Shown: positions 1 through 12,700, numbered from the stretch's first letter. The stretch is DNA of 64,000 bases from Tanypteryx hageni (GCA_028673005.1 CM054116.1:94694707-94758706), one strand, 5' to 3'. Notes: generated from the letters alone by a model not told the origin. A program made the numbers and translations.

Positions 1-730
1 AGGTGGTTTTTATGTTAAAAACTTCAGCTTTTACTTTCCATTTTAATCCCGTTAATCTACACAAAACCTGCTATATTTTCACTTTTATGGCGTCAGGAGC
101 TAGCAGCTTCGTCTATTTCTTCCTATTTCCTTCAAAAAGTAATTATAATAACGACAATGCTCATGCCGATCTCCTCCAAAATAGCTTAGGTTACACCGTA
201 TTGGTTGAATGATCACTTCTGCAGTGGTTATGTTGCGTCTAACAACCGAGCGTTACGAAATAACATAGCTTAACTAAATCCATTATAATGCGAGGCTTCT
301 CCTCCCGTCCGATTATCTAGTATTCCTGCTGTCCATCCATGGGTCACTCTCAGAAGACGGTAATACCACACGTCTCTATTCCTATCTCTTTCCCTATCCT
401 CTTAGCCCTCCCTCCACATAAACCGCGCAATCATTCTCACAGATTCCCGCTGAAGTTCGTCCACTCCTCTCCCCCCCTTACTCTCTCGCGCTTCCTACCT
501 CTCACTCACTATTTCTCTCTCCACCCAACTGAAGCCTTAACCCCTTGGGCTCTAAAATCGTCTCAGAGATGCTGTACGCCTCCGAGTTCAGACTAACCAC
601 GTCAGAGGCGTATATAGGATTTTATTTCGTGGGGAGCCAATATCCCAAGAGGCCCTATGAGGATCTTTTTTAGTATTTATTATACATTTCTATAATAGTT
701 TAATTAAACGTTCTACAGCTTGTCACAATA
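1..730. other. No supported gene
   Basis: Short open frames here lack splice sites or similarity to known families. A C/T-rich patch occupies about 360-540. I see no structured repeat or RNA gene. Confidence 0.5.
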
Positions 731-926
731 CAGGGTGGTCGGAAAAGAATGTTACCATTTATATGGGAGATTCATTATTTGTGTAGGTACCTTCGAATGT
801 CTAACATTTGATAGTGGATTTGTAAACAGTATCTCAATAAACCTCAGAATATTAATTTTTAAACAATTTGGTGATCTACAAATGATAATTTTCCCATATA
901 AGTGGTAACATGTTTTCCAGCCATGC
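731..926. mobile_element. Short MITE with about 35-bp imperfect TIRs
   Basis: The left end (cagggtggtcggaaaagaat, continuing to the ATATGGGA at about 768) is mirrored at the right end by TCCCATATAAGTGGTAACAT and ttttccagccatg. Both ends are flanked by TA, which is the target duplicated by Tc1/mariner-type transposases. The interior has no coding capacity. The family is not identified. Confidence 0.6.
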
Positions 927-1300
927 TATATTTGCTCGTATTAAAAATATATTGCAAACAACACAACAAATGAGGCCCTTGGTGCATGAAGGTGTTAACT
1001 CAGTTTTTATTACTATGAAAATTTTCGATTTCAATTTAAATTTCTTAAACTTTTAAATTGGGTAAATTTGTTTTAACCTTTTTACAGCATAAATAGATGA
1101 AATAAGTGATTTATTATTTTAATTTATATTTTTTAAATTTGTATTTTAAATTTTTATATAAAATATTACAAATTATTTTTAAATGTCCTTTTTACATTCA
1201 GGTCATACTCATTTAATATTATAAAATAAATATTAATAAACAATTATTGTTTGACTACTTAGTTTGGAAAGAGCCAAAACTTAACTTTGGAATGAGTATT

Positions 1301-3612
1301 CTATAGATTCATTTTCCGTGGCACACTTGCAAATTTTTCTATCACTTCCATCATCATCAACCTATTTTCCGATGTTGTATTCTTCAAATAAGATTTTATT
1401 CTACTTAGGCTAGAAAAGCTTCTTTCTACAGTTGCAGTGGATACAGGGAGAACTGATAAGAATTTTAAAAGAATATAAATGTTCGGAAACAGTCGCTTGT
1501 CACACTGTGCTAAGCTTTATAGTTCAGTTTTGGGAAGGTCACAGTTTTCTCGCTTCCATTTAGTACACCATAACTGAAACTCACTTTCAACTACATCTTC
1601 ATCACCCAAATCCGACCCAATTAATTTTACTGCAGGCTCAATTGAAACAATCAAGGTTTTGACATCTAGATAGCAGAACACATTGTAGTGAAACAATCGT
1701 AGTTTTGTGAGATTGGAATCTGTCATCTAAACTTCTCATTAGATCATCAAGGAAAGGGATAAAAACTGCTCGGCAATAATATTCCTCTGGTGTAGAATGT
1801 GGTATATTTGATCGATGCATTTGGAATTTGCAGTTGCGGGGAACAGCTTCACTGATGTTCATGCTTTCTGCAAAGGTTTTTGCCTTCACATAAATGCGGT
1901 TGAAATTCTTTTTTGGTTCATCTCTCATACTCCTAAGTGTTTCCAATATATCAGTTATCTTCTGCAAGATCAATTTCCTTACTTCGCAGAAACTCAGATA
2001 AATTTTATGTTAATGACAACATTTTGCTCAATATGAAAATTGTCACTAAAACTGAGAACTGAGAAACTGAGTTCAGCAGTGTGTGTGCCTTTACTGAACC
2101 ATTAGCTGAGGTCTGCTCCAGTGTCTCCAGGGCAACCAAAATTGGTTTCAGACAATCTTTAAACAACATAACAGCATCATGCCGTTGAATCCAACGAGTT
2201 TCACACAATGATTTCAGAGTCATGCTCTTAATTTGAGGCAGCAATTGTTGTATTTTCTCCTTTAATAATGTAGTGCATTTGGCTGACATGTGGAAAAAAT
2301 ATATTACTTCTGCAGTAACTCCCATGCAATTCCTAACCATGGGCACTTTACTAGCATCAGATAGACACAAGTTTAGAGAATGAGCAGCGCAATGAGTGTA
2401 CACAGCTTTAGGAAACCTCTCTCTTATGTGGGCTTGCACTCCACGAAATTCTCCGCGCATAGATGCAGCCCCATCATATCCTTGTCCTCTTAAATAATTT
2501 AAGGTAAATCCCAATCTTGATAGATTTTCTAAAATTATAGAAGCCAGAGATGACCCAGTAGTATCTGTAACAAAGGAAATCTTCTCTCAATGTCAAATTT
2601 TCTTCATCAATGTAACGCACACACAGCGAAAACAGTTCTATTTTATTAATATCAGTGGTTTCATCTGCTAATACTGAATAGAAGCCTGATTTCCTTACTT
2701 TCAATAATATTTTCCGTTGAATTAGTTCTCCGAACGTAGTAATTAATTAATTTTGAATTACGGAACTGGTGTACATAGCTTTGCCACCACTGTGCTCCAA
2801 GTGATCCTTCAAAACTGAATCGCCACTGTCAGCAGAGAACGGAAGTTACCATCATTATTTAAGGGCTCTTCTAGGTTTATTCGTCCAGAATCATCTTTGC
2901 CTCTTAAAGCTATTTGCTGCCTACCGCATAGTCTTATAGTTTGAACAATGGGCACAAGCTTTTTTCTGTTTTCAATGCACTTAATTTTCCTATTCTTATC
3001 AATCAGTAAAAGTATAGTCTGGTTTTTTATTTACTAAAGAAGATAAATTAGTTGATACTAAAATTGAATCTCTGTGGTATTCACATTTCTCATGCAATCT
3101 AAATATTTCACCAGCATCTTTCAAATTGGTACTAGGTTTTGTCACTAAGTATCCCAAATGCTGATGATTTCCTTTTCCAGCACCATCTCTATTACAAAAT
3201 AACACACAGTATTTACAAAAGGAACCCTCTTTCAGTTCGGAGTAAAACAACCACTCATCAAGACATTTCCTTTGAAATGATTTAGAATGTGTTTGTTTCA
3301 AATTGTAGATTTTTGGAAATTTAAATTTTGCATTTGGTTTCCATAGGTTATTTAAAACTTTTTTTTTTCTGCACTTAATTCTTTGATAACACTGTAATTT
3401 CCTGCATAGTAACCTATATCATATTTGTTACTAACAATGTGTTCTGGGTCTTGAGAATTGTTTAGCGTGTGATCCTGATTAACTTCACTGCTCGCACTAG
3501 AGGTCTGTTCACGTTCTGATATTGGCACGGAGTGAAGTTCATCCTCTATTTTTGGCTTTTTTGAAACGATTTTGCAGAAGGACAATAAGCTTTGTTGTTG
3601 TAATCGTTTCAT
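1301..3612 (-). pseudogene. hAT-superfamily transposase, degenerate
   Basis: The reverse strand carries a recognisable but frameshifted hAT transposase of the type with an N-terminal TTF-type zinc finger. In coding order: N-terminus MKRLQQQSLLSFC (3612); a zinc-finger segment with CKYCVLFC and HxxxxCEYHRD (about 3290-3080); the linker (NRKKLVPIVQTIRLCGRQQI, about 2980); the catalytic region with SGFYSVLADETTDI (about 2690) and GQGYDGAASM (about 2480); THCAAHSLNLCLSD; and the dimerisation region PVSTATVERSFSSL (about 1410). It stops at 1301-1303. At least four frame changes, one at a T run near 3360, make it inactive. Terminal inverted repeats were not found. Confidence 0.85.
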
Positions 3613-3675
3613 GCTTTCAGAGATAAATACTAAAAGGGAAGAAAAAAATATATAAATAACTTCACTTACTATCAC

Positions 3676-4140
3676 TCAAGATGTATTGTTATTATTATTA
3701 CCAATAGTGATAAAAATGGTACTTTTCTGCAACACCAATATCACTTGTTCCAATCTTAACAGTTTTTTTATGCAATTTAATAATGATTATAATAACTGTC
3801 TTATTGGACGGACGTGGTTACTACCCAATTGAACACCGCTCAATATGCTAATATCCTAATTTGCTTATTCAAACAAAACGCTAACAAAAAGACGCAATTT
3901 GGATATCGCCGGTCATTTGTCACATAATAGGACGTAATAGAAAATAAAAAATGCTTGGGAAAACATAAAGAGTAAAGTAATAAACAAAATATAAAGGAGA
4001 GGATTTTTAAAAAATGAATTTAATTCTAGCCCATGCAATTATAATAGTATGGTAATTTTCGATGTCTGAAGTCAAATTGCAACCAGAAGCATGGTGAAAC
4101 AATAAACAAACAAAATAAATAGTATATATAAAATTTTAAA
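3676..4140. other. AT-rich stretch, no gene
   Basis: Probably 5' sequence of the hAT relic followed by unique intergenic DNA. No open frame or repeat structure was recognised. Confidence 0.4.
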
Positions 4141-4150
4141 TATTTAAATT

Positions 4151-4151
4151 A

Positions 4152-4222
<71 letters not shown>
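4151..4222. repeat. (CA)n/(TA)n microsatellite
   Basis: A short CA run passes directly into a TA dinucleotide tract of about 60 bp. It lies at the 3' side of the Penelope-like fragment on the reverse strand, a position where retroelement insertions often join simple repeats. Confidence 0.9.
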
Positions 4223-4226
<4 letters not shown>

Positions 4227-4238
4227 CTAAAGGAAAAG

Positions 4239-4975
4239 AAAAGGTAGTGATGAGGGTGGCAACAAGGTGTTGAGGGAAGCCCAGCGGACACTTACCAAGT
4301 TGAGGACCAAGCTGGTAGGCTGCTGGGGGCGTCGAAGAGACACGTAAAACACACGAACACAAAAACACACGCAAGCTTATCGGGCCTATGCCCTTCTTCA
4401 GCGAAAGAGTAACGTAAAGTGACACACTGGGCGGGGAATGACAGGGTGATGTGGGAAGGTTGATGATTGGAGGAGGTGGGGAGTAGGAGGGGTGGATAGC
4501 CAATAAAGAGGAAGTGTGGTAAGGGAAAGTGCGAATAACTACAAAGTAACAAGGAGACATTGTAAGGGGGCTAATAGGGCTAGCGGAGGCTGAGGCCAGG
4601 CGGAGAGAAAGAGTCGAGAAGATGGATATGTGCTAGTTCCCAGTGTCGGAGAAGGGGGGCAGGAGTGTCATAGGGTAAAGCGCGAATAATCCTAACATTG
4701 TAGCAACTATTGAAGGGGACATTGTGGGTATTAGCATGTAATGCAACTGGGAGGGGGCGTCTGAGAGAAACGCTATTCCGGTGACCGTTCATTCGGATGT
4801 TTAACGGATTGCTGGTGAGGCCTACGTAAAACGCGGGACAAAGGGTGCAGGTAAGGAGGTAAATGACGTTACGGCTGGTGCAGTTGCTTCTGGAGGTGAT
4901 GGGGTAGGTGATGTTGGTGGAGGGACTCGAGAAAGAAGATGATGGTAGGTGGATAGGGCAAGTGAGGCAGCGAGG
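4239..4975 (-). mobile_element. Penelope-like retroelement fragment: GIY-YIG endonuclease end plus 3' region
   Basis: Reverse-strand translation of about 4975-4579 gives CTSRNVIYLLTC, then FYVGLTSNPLNIRMNGHR, the GIY-YIG nuclease signature ('VIY' and 'YVG', with the conserved Arg and Asn-Gly-His-Arg). Upstream is a Cys-x-x-Cys start (CLTCPIHLPS). This is the C-terminal domain of Penelope-like elements, which follows a reverse transcriptase. The reverse transcriptase part is absent: the fragment is cut at a TA repeat near 4976. After the stop at about 4580 there is a 340-bp GC-richer region with a hammerhead-like motif at 4370-4402. Inactive. Confidence 0.8.
4370..4402 (-). ncRNA. Degenerate hammerhead-ribozyme-like core
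   Basis: On the reverse strand: CTGAAGA, then a short hairpin (GGGC-ATA-GGCCC), then GATAAGC. This matches the hammerhead order CUGANGA, stem II, GAAA, with one substitution in the last box. Hammerhead motifs are known in Penelope-like elements. Here it lies downstream of the GIY-YIG segment in the same orientation, as expected. The substitution makes activity unlikely. Confidence 0.5.
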
Positions 4976-5394
4976 TATATATATATGTATATATATTGTA
5001 ATAGTAGATTAATGTAATATTTCTATTAAAATTTATCGAAATAGTTTTAACATTATAACGATTTCAAAACGATAAAAGTTGTATATCACTCTTGCTAGAG
5101 AAGACATTGTTTAAGAATATTAAACATTGATATTTACTTAACTTCAAAAGATTAAAAGCTATAAATATGTGAGCTAAGTACGATTATCTTATCCATTTTG
5201 AATGTAAATATCAATTGAGGAAATAATATACGCTTATATTGTTTTTTAAAACGTACATAAAATAGTATAAATTTTGTTTCTTTTATACAGGACAAATCAG
5301 TGATTGAATATGGAAATTTTATTGAAAATGTAATATCTGTTTGAGAAAGAATTTCTTCTTCATACGCTCATTTGCGCTTCCGGCTGAAGTGAGT

Positions 5395-5503
5395 TCTTCA
5401 TGTCAATTAAATTTTTTAATTAAAAAATTTCGGGGAGATTTCTGGCGGGGGGGGGGGGGGGGGGCACAGCCCCTTCGGACCCCCCCCCCTATATACGCCC
5501 CTG
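5395..5503. mobile_element. End of a hAT-like MITE next to a G homopolymer
   Basis: A run of about 18 G, then a C run, leads to tatatacgcccctg ending at 5503. Read on the reverse strand this starts CAGGGGCG, a frequent hAT terminus. The left end was not found. Confidence 0.4.
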
Positions 5504-6330
5504 AACCACGTTTCCGGCACGTTCTCTATTTTAAAGTTAGATTCTGCTGATATTTTGTACTGTCACCAACTGATTGCAGCACATGTGTGTTTGTTGTTCT
5601 TTCAGCGACCAAGGGGTATATTTAATATATCGACATATACAGAGATTGTGTTGAAATGCTAAGATTACATTTGCTGTAAAACTTGAAGTGCCATTAGAAC
5701 ATTGGCGGCCTGCAAGCGTAAACATCTTTCTTTGTAGAAAATAGATTAAAACAAGGGAATGGGAGGAGAAGATAGGCATGAACAGGAACTAGTGTGTTTT
5801 CCCCATCGTGCGAAAATTTATGAAGGAATACAGAAAAATGTACTTCCACGTAATGGATATTGCCCTCTTCAACGATTGTGTAGTATTCCGGAAAATCAAA
5901 AAGGGCAATTGGAAAACAAAAAAAAAAAACTCCACACAATTCCTAATACATCTTGCTGAAGAGCTTCTGTAATTAGTTGTCGCGCCAAGCGCACATGTGG
6001 TAGGGAGTCTAATGGAGATTAACCCTTGAGTTTAAAAGCAAACACGGACATTTTTCTGGGCATATCCTTGCCACAGAAAAAGAACTCGGCTATAGCTCGC
6101 GAGGTCTGCACAGGAAACGAGAAAATTAGTGAGGCTACATGGGAATGAGAACGCTGTCTTGTGCCTTTGAATGTTCCTAATTGCTTTCAAAATTATTGCA
6201 TCGTTCAAGGATACTAAAATAAGGCGAAAGAGCATCCATAAATCAATCCATGGTTATCAGTCTTGGATTAAAAGTGCGAAAAAACTATCATTTAAAGCAT
6301 TATCTTTCGGTGGGTCGAACGAGAGTTTAC
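5504..6330. other. No supported gene
   Basis: Moderately AT-rich sequence with several short open frames on both strands. None shows similarity to a known family or usable splice borders. Confidence 0.4.
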
Positions 6331-6401
6331 ATAGGTACATATTCAACAGATTATATGTGATTCGCGGATTCGCCCCGCGGGCCTTAGGTTGCGCACCCCT
6401 G
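6330..6401 (-). mobile_element. Solo hAT terminus
   Basis: On the reverse strand the sequence starting at 6401 reads CAGGGGTGCGCAACCTAAGG followed by CCCGCGGGGCG. This is a typical hAT terminal repeat start. The partner end was not found, so this is a truncated or rearranged copy. Confidence 0.5.
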
Positions 6402-9400
6402 AGTTAATGTTCCGTTGCAATACCGGCCGTCAACTCGCAGCGTAAGGAAGTTTCTGCAGTGGGAAGTTAACCTCTTCAATCTTAACGCCTTCCTGGATTT
6501 TCCATTCACAGTAATTTTTACCTGTGTTGCATTATCTTCTGTGCTACTGTGGACGCGGGGAAAACGAAGGGACCTTGTGCATGATTTTAAATGAGCCAAG
6601 TAGCTTCTCGTTCACTCGGCTAACCGAGTTACGTCGACTCGTTATAACCCGGAAACTTTGATTTCTCCTCTCTCTCGCCCTTGGACATTTATCACCGCTT
6701 CAAAAGTTCCATCCTGAAGCATTCATGTCGGTTCCACAGGTGCAAAAAATCTTTTACTAATTTCATATCCGCATAACCGACGCTTAAATGAGACTCGCGT
6801 GCCTTTCAGAGTAATAAAATTTCTCTATATACGCCAATTTCTTCTCGTATATAAATGTAATACAAATAAATGTACAGCTTCGGACTACACAGGGTGTTTG
6901 AATTTCGCACATGACGTCGCCTAGGTTCTGTTGACCTTTGTGTGAATACGCTACTTTGAGAATATTTCATCCTCCTAGGTTATACTACTTGTGTTCTTTT
7001 CTGTTAGATCCCTTTCATAACATTTTTTCGGGTGTACAATTTAAATGCGTGACCACCCTTGATTACTCTCTGAAATAACGCTCTTACTGTAACGAAATAG
7101 TACATAATTTTCCTTTCGCATTTTTCCAAGGTATCTGTTGACGATAATGATCAGCGTAATGTTTGTAAGAAAAATGTCGTATTAAATTAAAAACTTACCA
7201 ACTCCAAAATGTAGTCTCATTTTTCCAAAGCTAATTAAAAATTCAACTATTTTTACTTATCTTCTTTTTGCGAAATCCACTTATGCACGACTGTAATCTC
7301 ACGCTGTAGTCAGTAAAATTTCTTTTAACTTGGCTTTAGCCTAATTTTAACAAAACGAACGATTTTTGTCTGTCTTCCAGCCCTTATTTCTTATCTGTAA
7401 GGAAGGATTAAGTGATTCTTTATATTTGGCTTAAATACCAATCACTTCTACAAATCAGCGGTTGTGTAAATGAATTTATATCCAAGAAGATACGACCGAT
7501 TAAAATTCTGATCGAAACACTAAAATTTACGGCTAATTGTGTTGTTGGAATTGGCCCGTTTTCGTCTCTTGAAATCCTCGGCGGAGTTGGGTACGAAATT
7601 CGATTTTGTTTCCCCTTTTCCAAAGTTCTCACATCGTGCACAAATGGACAAGTTCTCTCGAGTCGAAGGAACGAGTCTCCTCTACAGCTATTACGTTGGA
7701 AATAACAATGGCTAAGAGGAAAGAAAAGCCAACTCGAGCGACGCAGGGTACGTTGGATCTTATTCACTCAGTGAGACCACACGAAAGGCTACTTCCTTTT
7801 GTTTCCGAGGCGTCGTGGCGGGTGTCAAGAAACACGAGGTGGAACAATACTTTATCCTTTTTTCTTCTCATATTTTTTTTTAATTACTGCGAGAGGAGAT
7901 AAGTAGAGTATGTATCTTTAAGCGTTAAATTCTGGGCCACTTCGCTCTCTGAAGTACTTATAGGTGGGATTATTAAACCTCTCGTACTTTTTAATACAAG
8001 ACGCCATTTGCTGTCTGAAAAAATCCGCATACACCCTCCTGGCGCAGTTACCTTCAGTTGAGTGGAGGAGAGGTACCTTGAGAGAACTGGATAACGTCCA
8101 AATTTTCTGGGTTGCATCCCATATTTTATTCAGACGACCTCGTGCCTAATTTTAAAAAAATTCTTTTCCACGTATCCATCTTATCTTGTTTCTTTTTGGC
8201 TTTGTTTGCCAAATCTCGGATGTTTTTATTTGTAGCTTTCAAGGAAAATGCAGTACAACAAAACGAGAGGCTATTTATCGGAAAATCTTTAGGTTGAATT
8301 TTTATTCGGGTGTATTTCTCTTACGGCGCTCTGTACTTTGTCTTTCATTCTTTAGCATTTTTAAATCTTTGCCAGCGAAAAAAATTAAATTTCTTCTTTA
8401 ATCGACTCATTATTTGATCTTTAGCCCATGCCTTTTGAAAATTTGCGCAAATGAAATAGAAACTGAATAAAACTATATACTACTCGCTTTCAGTATCGGT
8501 GAGGACCTATCATGCAATTAATGCATTTTATAAAGCAAAGCAACTCGATTCGAAACCCTTCCTTGTTTTAATCTTCGTCTTTCCAAAAAACTGGGATCTT
8601 CTTTTGATGAGTGGTTACAGGAATCAAGGTTTTCTGAATGCGAGAGTGAGCTCCATTCAATTCACCTTTTAATGAGAAAGACTACTCCTTTCATAAGATA
8701 TATCCAAATAGCGTTTGAGTAATTAATTTTGTGGCAAACTTGAGGACAATTTTGTTTGCGTTTAGTTCATTTAACATCGTTAAAAATAAGAATAGCTAAA
8801 ATTAGAGGTCATGAATGAATTTTATTTTATTCTATTTCAATTTTTCGTGCGATAAAAATGCAGAGGGCTTTGACATCTAAATACCGCTTCGCTCCGTTTA
8901 GCAGCACATGTCCTTGCGAATATTCATTCAGCGCATGTCGCATTTCACCATTTGTATGGGAGTGGATAGCATGCTTTATTTATCGTGCTTCATGCCTGTG
9001 AACGCATTTATAGAGGCTAAATGTTAGCAATTATGAAAGTTTTGCGCTAACTAGCCTGTTGAGGTAGTTTTCAGTTTCACTATTTATTTCTATATTTTTT
9101 AGCAACTTCGAATAACTCGATATTTAATTGGCCATTCATTTGATAAATTAGGTGTCTCCATTAGCTGTTAAGAGGTTGGAAGAACCTGATGCACGTTCCG
9201 GCTAAAAAGCAGCCGTCATCAGTTGTGATTCAGCAATAGTAGATTCTGAAATCAATATTGTCGTTGAAGCAAAGCTATGCAACTGGAAATCGCATTTGGT
9301 TTTCCCAACCTTTTTATGGCAATTGACGCTTGATTTTTTAATTGGATTTCAGCTATATGTTGATATCGATGATTCTTTTTTGAAATAACTCATTCGTTAA

Positions 9401-9714
9401 GGAAAAGTGTCCATCTCAAATTCTGGATTACTCTCTTGATCATATTCTATTGCTAGCTTTTTTTACCTCTGTTAGCGTAGTTAATTCTCAGTCATGATTA
9501 ATTAAATGGTATTTTACGACTCGTTACCGCTCGTCGTATTTTTGCACATAATTGTATCAATACCACAATGAACCTTTAAGTTATTCAAATTATAAAAACG
9601 AGCATTTTTGAGACGCATATAATATCTCGGACAGTATATCGTTCGAGCAATATTTTTATTCGATGTTGTTTATATCGCGCCATATCATAACAGCGTCTTT
9701 TTTCTTTGTTTCAG
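6402..9714. other. Upstream flank, no supported gene
   Basis: GC and CpG content are visibly higher than inside the gene, particularly at 7500-8100. No exon could be tied to the downstream frame. This is where a promoter or first exon of the large gene could lie, but I see no convincing core-promoter arrangement. Confidence 0.4.
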
Positions 9715-9778
9715 GATATCCGAGGGCCCTTCCGCCTACTCTCCCAGAGTGCAGGGCGATTACACAACGTGCCAGCTC
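9715..9778 (+). CDS. Candidate exon 1, CpG-containing
   Basis: The acceptor is strong: a T/C-rich tract ending tttgtttcag. The donor is near consensus (gtaagtat). The 64-bp exon is open in phase 0 and reads DIRGPFRLLSQSAGRLHNVP. It leaves one base, exactly what exon 2 needs to keep the frame that reaches the PDZ domain. This agreement, together with several CpGs in an otherwise AT-rich stretch, makes it a credible exon of the same gene. It has no ATG, so either another coding exon lies upstream or it belongs to the 5' UTR and translation starts in exon 2. Confidence 0.55.
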
Positions 9779-12700
9779 GTAAGTATTTGAGATTGAGTCT
9801 CCTTAAAGTGTCAATTTACGATTTTTCTTATCCCAATCTTATGTCGGGATTTCGTCCGTGGTTCGAAATATTCTCAGGGCTTTTTCGTGGAATACATTTG
9901 TCCTTCATACGGCGCAGACTCTCCACTCCGATTTTTTAAGTTGTCCCTCTCTCTGAGTGCACGCAAAACATATACTCATCTCAGAATAAGGAAGCCAAAG
10001 GAAGCGCGGGAAGCCGAACAGATGCAACGCCGATCCATAAATGGGGAGCGATTTTTTCTGTGATAGCCCCTTAAGGCATTCAGAAATCTCTTCCCCGAGG
10101 AAACAATATTTTTTTGTAAGGTAGAGGAACAAATTCGATTCAGATGCAAGCTCGGGGGTGTTATTAGTTTGATGAAGAGAGGAAAGAATGGTCATTGGAA
10201 CATAGCGGCGGGATTCGAGCGTGACGTCGCCAATCCTAATTGCCTAACTCAGCATTTCCCAACATGCGGATCGCGAAAACGGAGCAATGTATATATGGAA
10301 TAATTTCAAATTTTTATTGTTTTAAGGTTTTTTAGACCTGTTGTGGCATTGTATTAAAATAATTAAATTATTACTACATTTTCCGAGGGGGAGTACCGGT
10401 AGTGTAGTGGTTAGGACGCTGACTGCTCGAAAAGGCAGCGGGCACGAATCCTGCTAAAGTAGGATTTTTTTTTCCAAGGTCGACCGGCCCCTTGTTTGTG
10501 TTTTGAGGAAACCACAAATTCGGAAGCCGTTGACCCTCTTGGTGCTCTTCGTTAAGAGTAGGCTAATGCCGGCACCGGGTTTTCTTCCTCCCTTGTGTGT
10601 TCGGTGCGGAAGGAGCTATGGCTATAATAATCCAACAAGTTGATAAGCCAAAAACACACACACACAAATGTTCCGTACTAATCGTTTAGGATTACATTGT
10701 AACCAATGTTATAACCAGGGTCGGTTCGATATACGGGCGAGCCGGGCGGGTGCCCGGGGCGCCAAAGTTTTGGGGGCGCTATCCCGATCATTCATCTATG
10801 CACTACGGTTTTCCCTCTCTTTATGCGGGGGTTGCGTTCCAGGAAAGTGACGCATAAAGCGAATTCGCATAAACAGAACCCACATTTACATGTAAAAGAT
10901 AGGGATACGTTCCACATGCAATCTTAACTCCTAAATCCTGCCGCCTCTGATTATAGCGTTTATAATATTTTGAAATTAATGTTACATTTTATATTTATTG
11001 GGAGATAGATGAGGATAAGGAGGTCACGATGTTTTAATAGGGGGTCGCGGATGCACAAAGGTTGTGAAACGCTGGATTAACTGTTGATCGACGGTTACAG
11101 AAACGGAATGTAAATGACCTCAGAATTGTATCGCAGAAAATTTCAAGGGCCTTTTAAGTCGTGGTCAGCGTAGCATTTCTTTTTTGCTTTTTTATTATAG
11201 AGGTCCATTTATAATATGCGTCGGTTTAATGTATTTGCATATGAAAGAGATGCCACGTTCTCGCCATTTAGTTGTCAGATTTAAACTTGCTCAAAATGTC
11301 CTACCAAGAAGAGTTTCGCATAATTATCTTGACTTGGAAGAATCTAATAGTTACACGCATGTGGCTCATTTCCTAAAATTTACCTTGCCGAAGTGAAAAT
11401 TAACCCGTTTTTTGAAGGGATGGCCGTAGCGTAGCATCCTCGGCTAGACGAGCTGCTTCACTTTGTGATTCTTCGCAATCAAAGCTAAAGAAAGACATGG
11501 AAGATAGAGGATCACAATACGACGCTTGATTTGAGGCTTTCAAACAAAAAATTCTCCGTTTCGCGCGCTGAAAAGCGCCTCTTTGGGTTGTTCGGTTTCT
11601 CAGTCACCATCCCTCGTCTCCATTCCCAACCCACCAATTTCGCATGGCGACCGCTCTATTCTTTTATGAGCGTATTCGTCATCCCCTCTCCTTCTCTTTA
11701 TCTCCGTCTCCTTTCTCCCTCTCTCTCTCCCTTCCCACCTTTCCTCCCTACGGAGATTCCGTCACATTATAGTTGTATTCACCATCTTTACTCCCTCCGT
11801 CTCTTCCACCTCCCTCCCATCCACATCTCTCCCCCTCCATCTTTCTCTTTTTCCTCCATCCTTTCCTCTCCCTACCTCCCGCCTTCCCCATCTCCCTCTC
11901 TCTCTGTCCCTCTCTCTCTACCTCTCCCCCTTCTTCCCCACCCTCTCTCCCTTCTTCCCCACCCTCTCTCTCTCTCTCCTCCCCTCACAAACAACTTCCC
12001 CAGAAGAGGAGCCTACTTCCGGGAAAATATCGAACGCTTACCACCACTCTGGGAAAATAACGGGTCTCGCGTTCGAAACGCTCTCGAGAGCGCCAAAATA
12101 TTCGCTTCCGCGCACTCTTGGGCTCCATCGCCCATTTGTTTCTGACTTGCGGCCGGGGACACACGTATATGGAAAAATAAATTCTCACGTAAATACTCCG
12201 CTGCCACACAAAATCCTTAAGAGGAAGGATTCTTAGATCCAATTAGCGAATCGTGTGTTTCGCGAGAATGGAAAAGTAATCTCTTAAAGGGACTCGCTTC
12301 GTCGAATCCAGCGAGAGAGAGAGAGAGAGAGTTTTTATCGGATGAGGAGAGTTTTATTGCGTTGGCAGTTGGGGATTCGGGAAAGTATGGCGAATCGCGT
12401 GTGTTTCTTTTAAGAGTCGGAGCTTCTTAATAAGAACAGAGATGGATGTTTTAATTATCGAGTGATATTCAGTACTCACATTTATCTTAGTCACAAAGAC
12501 TTCAGATGAAGATGTTGAGAGCCAAAATTATCCCTCTTAGTGAAATTTTTCAATCACATAGCATTCTGTGAGAAGTTTTCCTAAAAATAAACTTTCGAAA
12601 CCGCAGTTAGTTGTAATTATATGCGAGCTCGACGTACATTTATGAAAGAAGGAGAAATACAGCATACTCGGAAATAATCTTCGTAGGAAAGGAAATGATT

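Larger units (their letters stand above)
10250..11074. mobile_element. hAT element carrying nested SINE and Tigger MITE
   Basis: The left end cagcatttcccaac and the right end gttgtgaaacgctg are inverted matches. They are flanked by 8-bp sequences gcctaact and gattaact (6 of 8 identical), fitting a diverged hAT target duplication. The interior holds a SINE (10387-10666), another hAT start-like segment (about 10717-10780) and a Tigger-type MITE end (about 10805-10940). No transposase remains. Confidence 0.6.

Noticed and set aside
6893..7060. Possible MITE starting cagggtgtttgaatttcgca
   Set aside because: The proposed right end (gcgtgaccacccttg) does not match it as an inverted repeat over a useful length.
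7686..7748. Possible upstream exon with acceptor ctcctctacag and donor gtacgt, including an ATG
   Set aside because: It would end in phase 1, whereas exon 1 must be entered in phase 0; no other support.
11531..12145. 204-codon open frame rich in Ser, Pro and Leu
   Set aside because: It runs through the CT-rich tract; the composition explains the lack of stops and no domain or splice support is visible.
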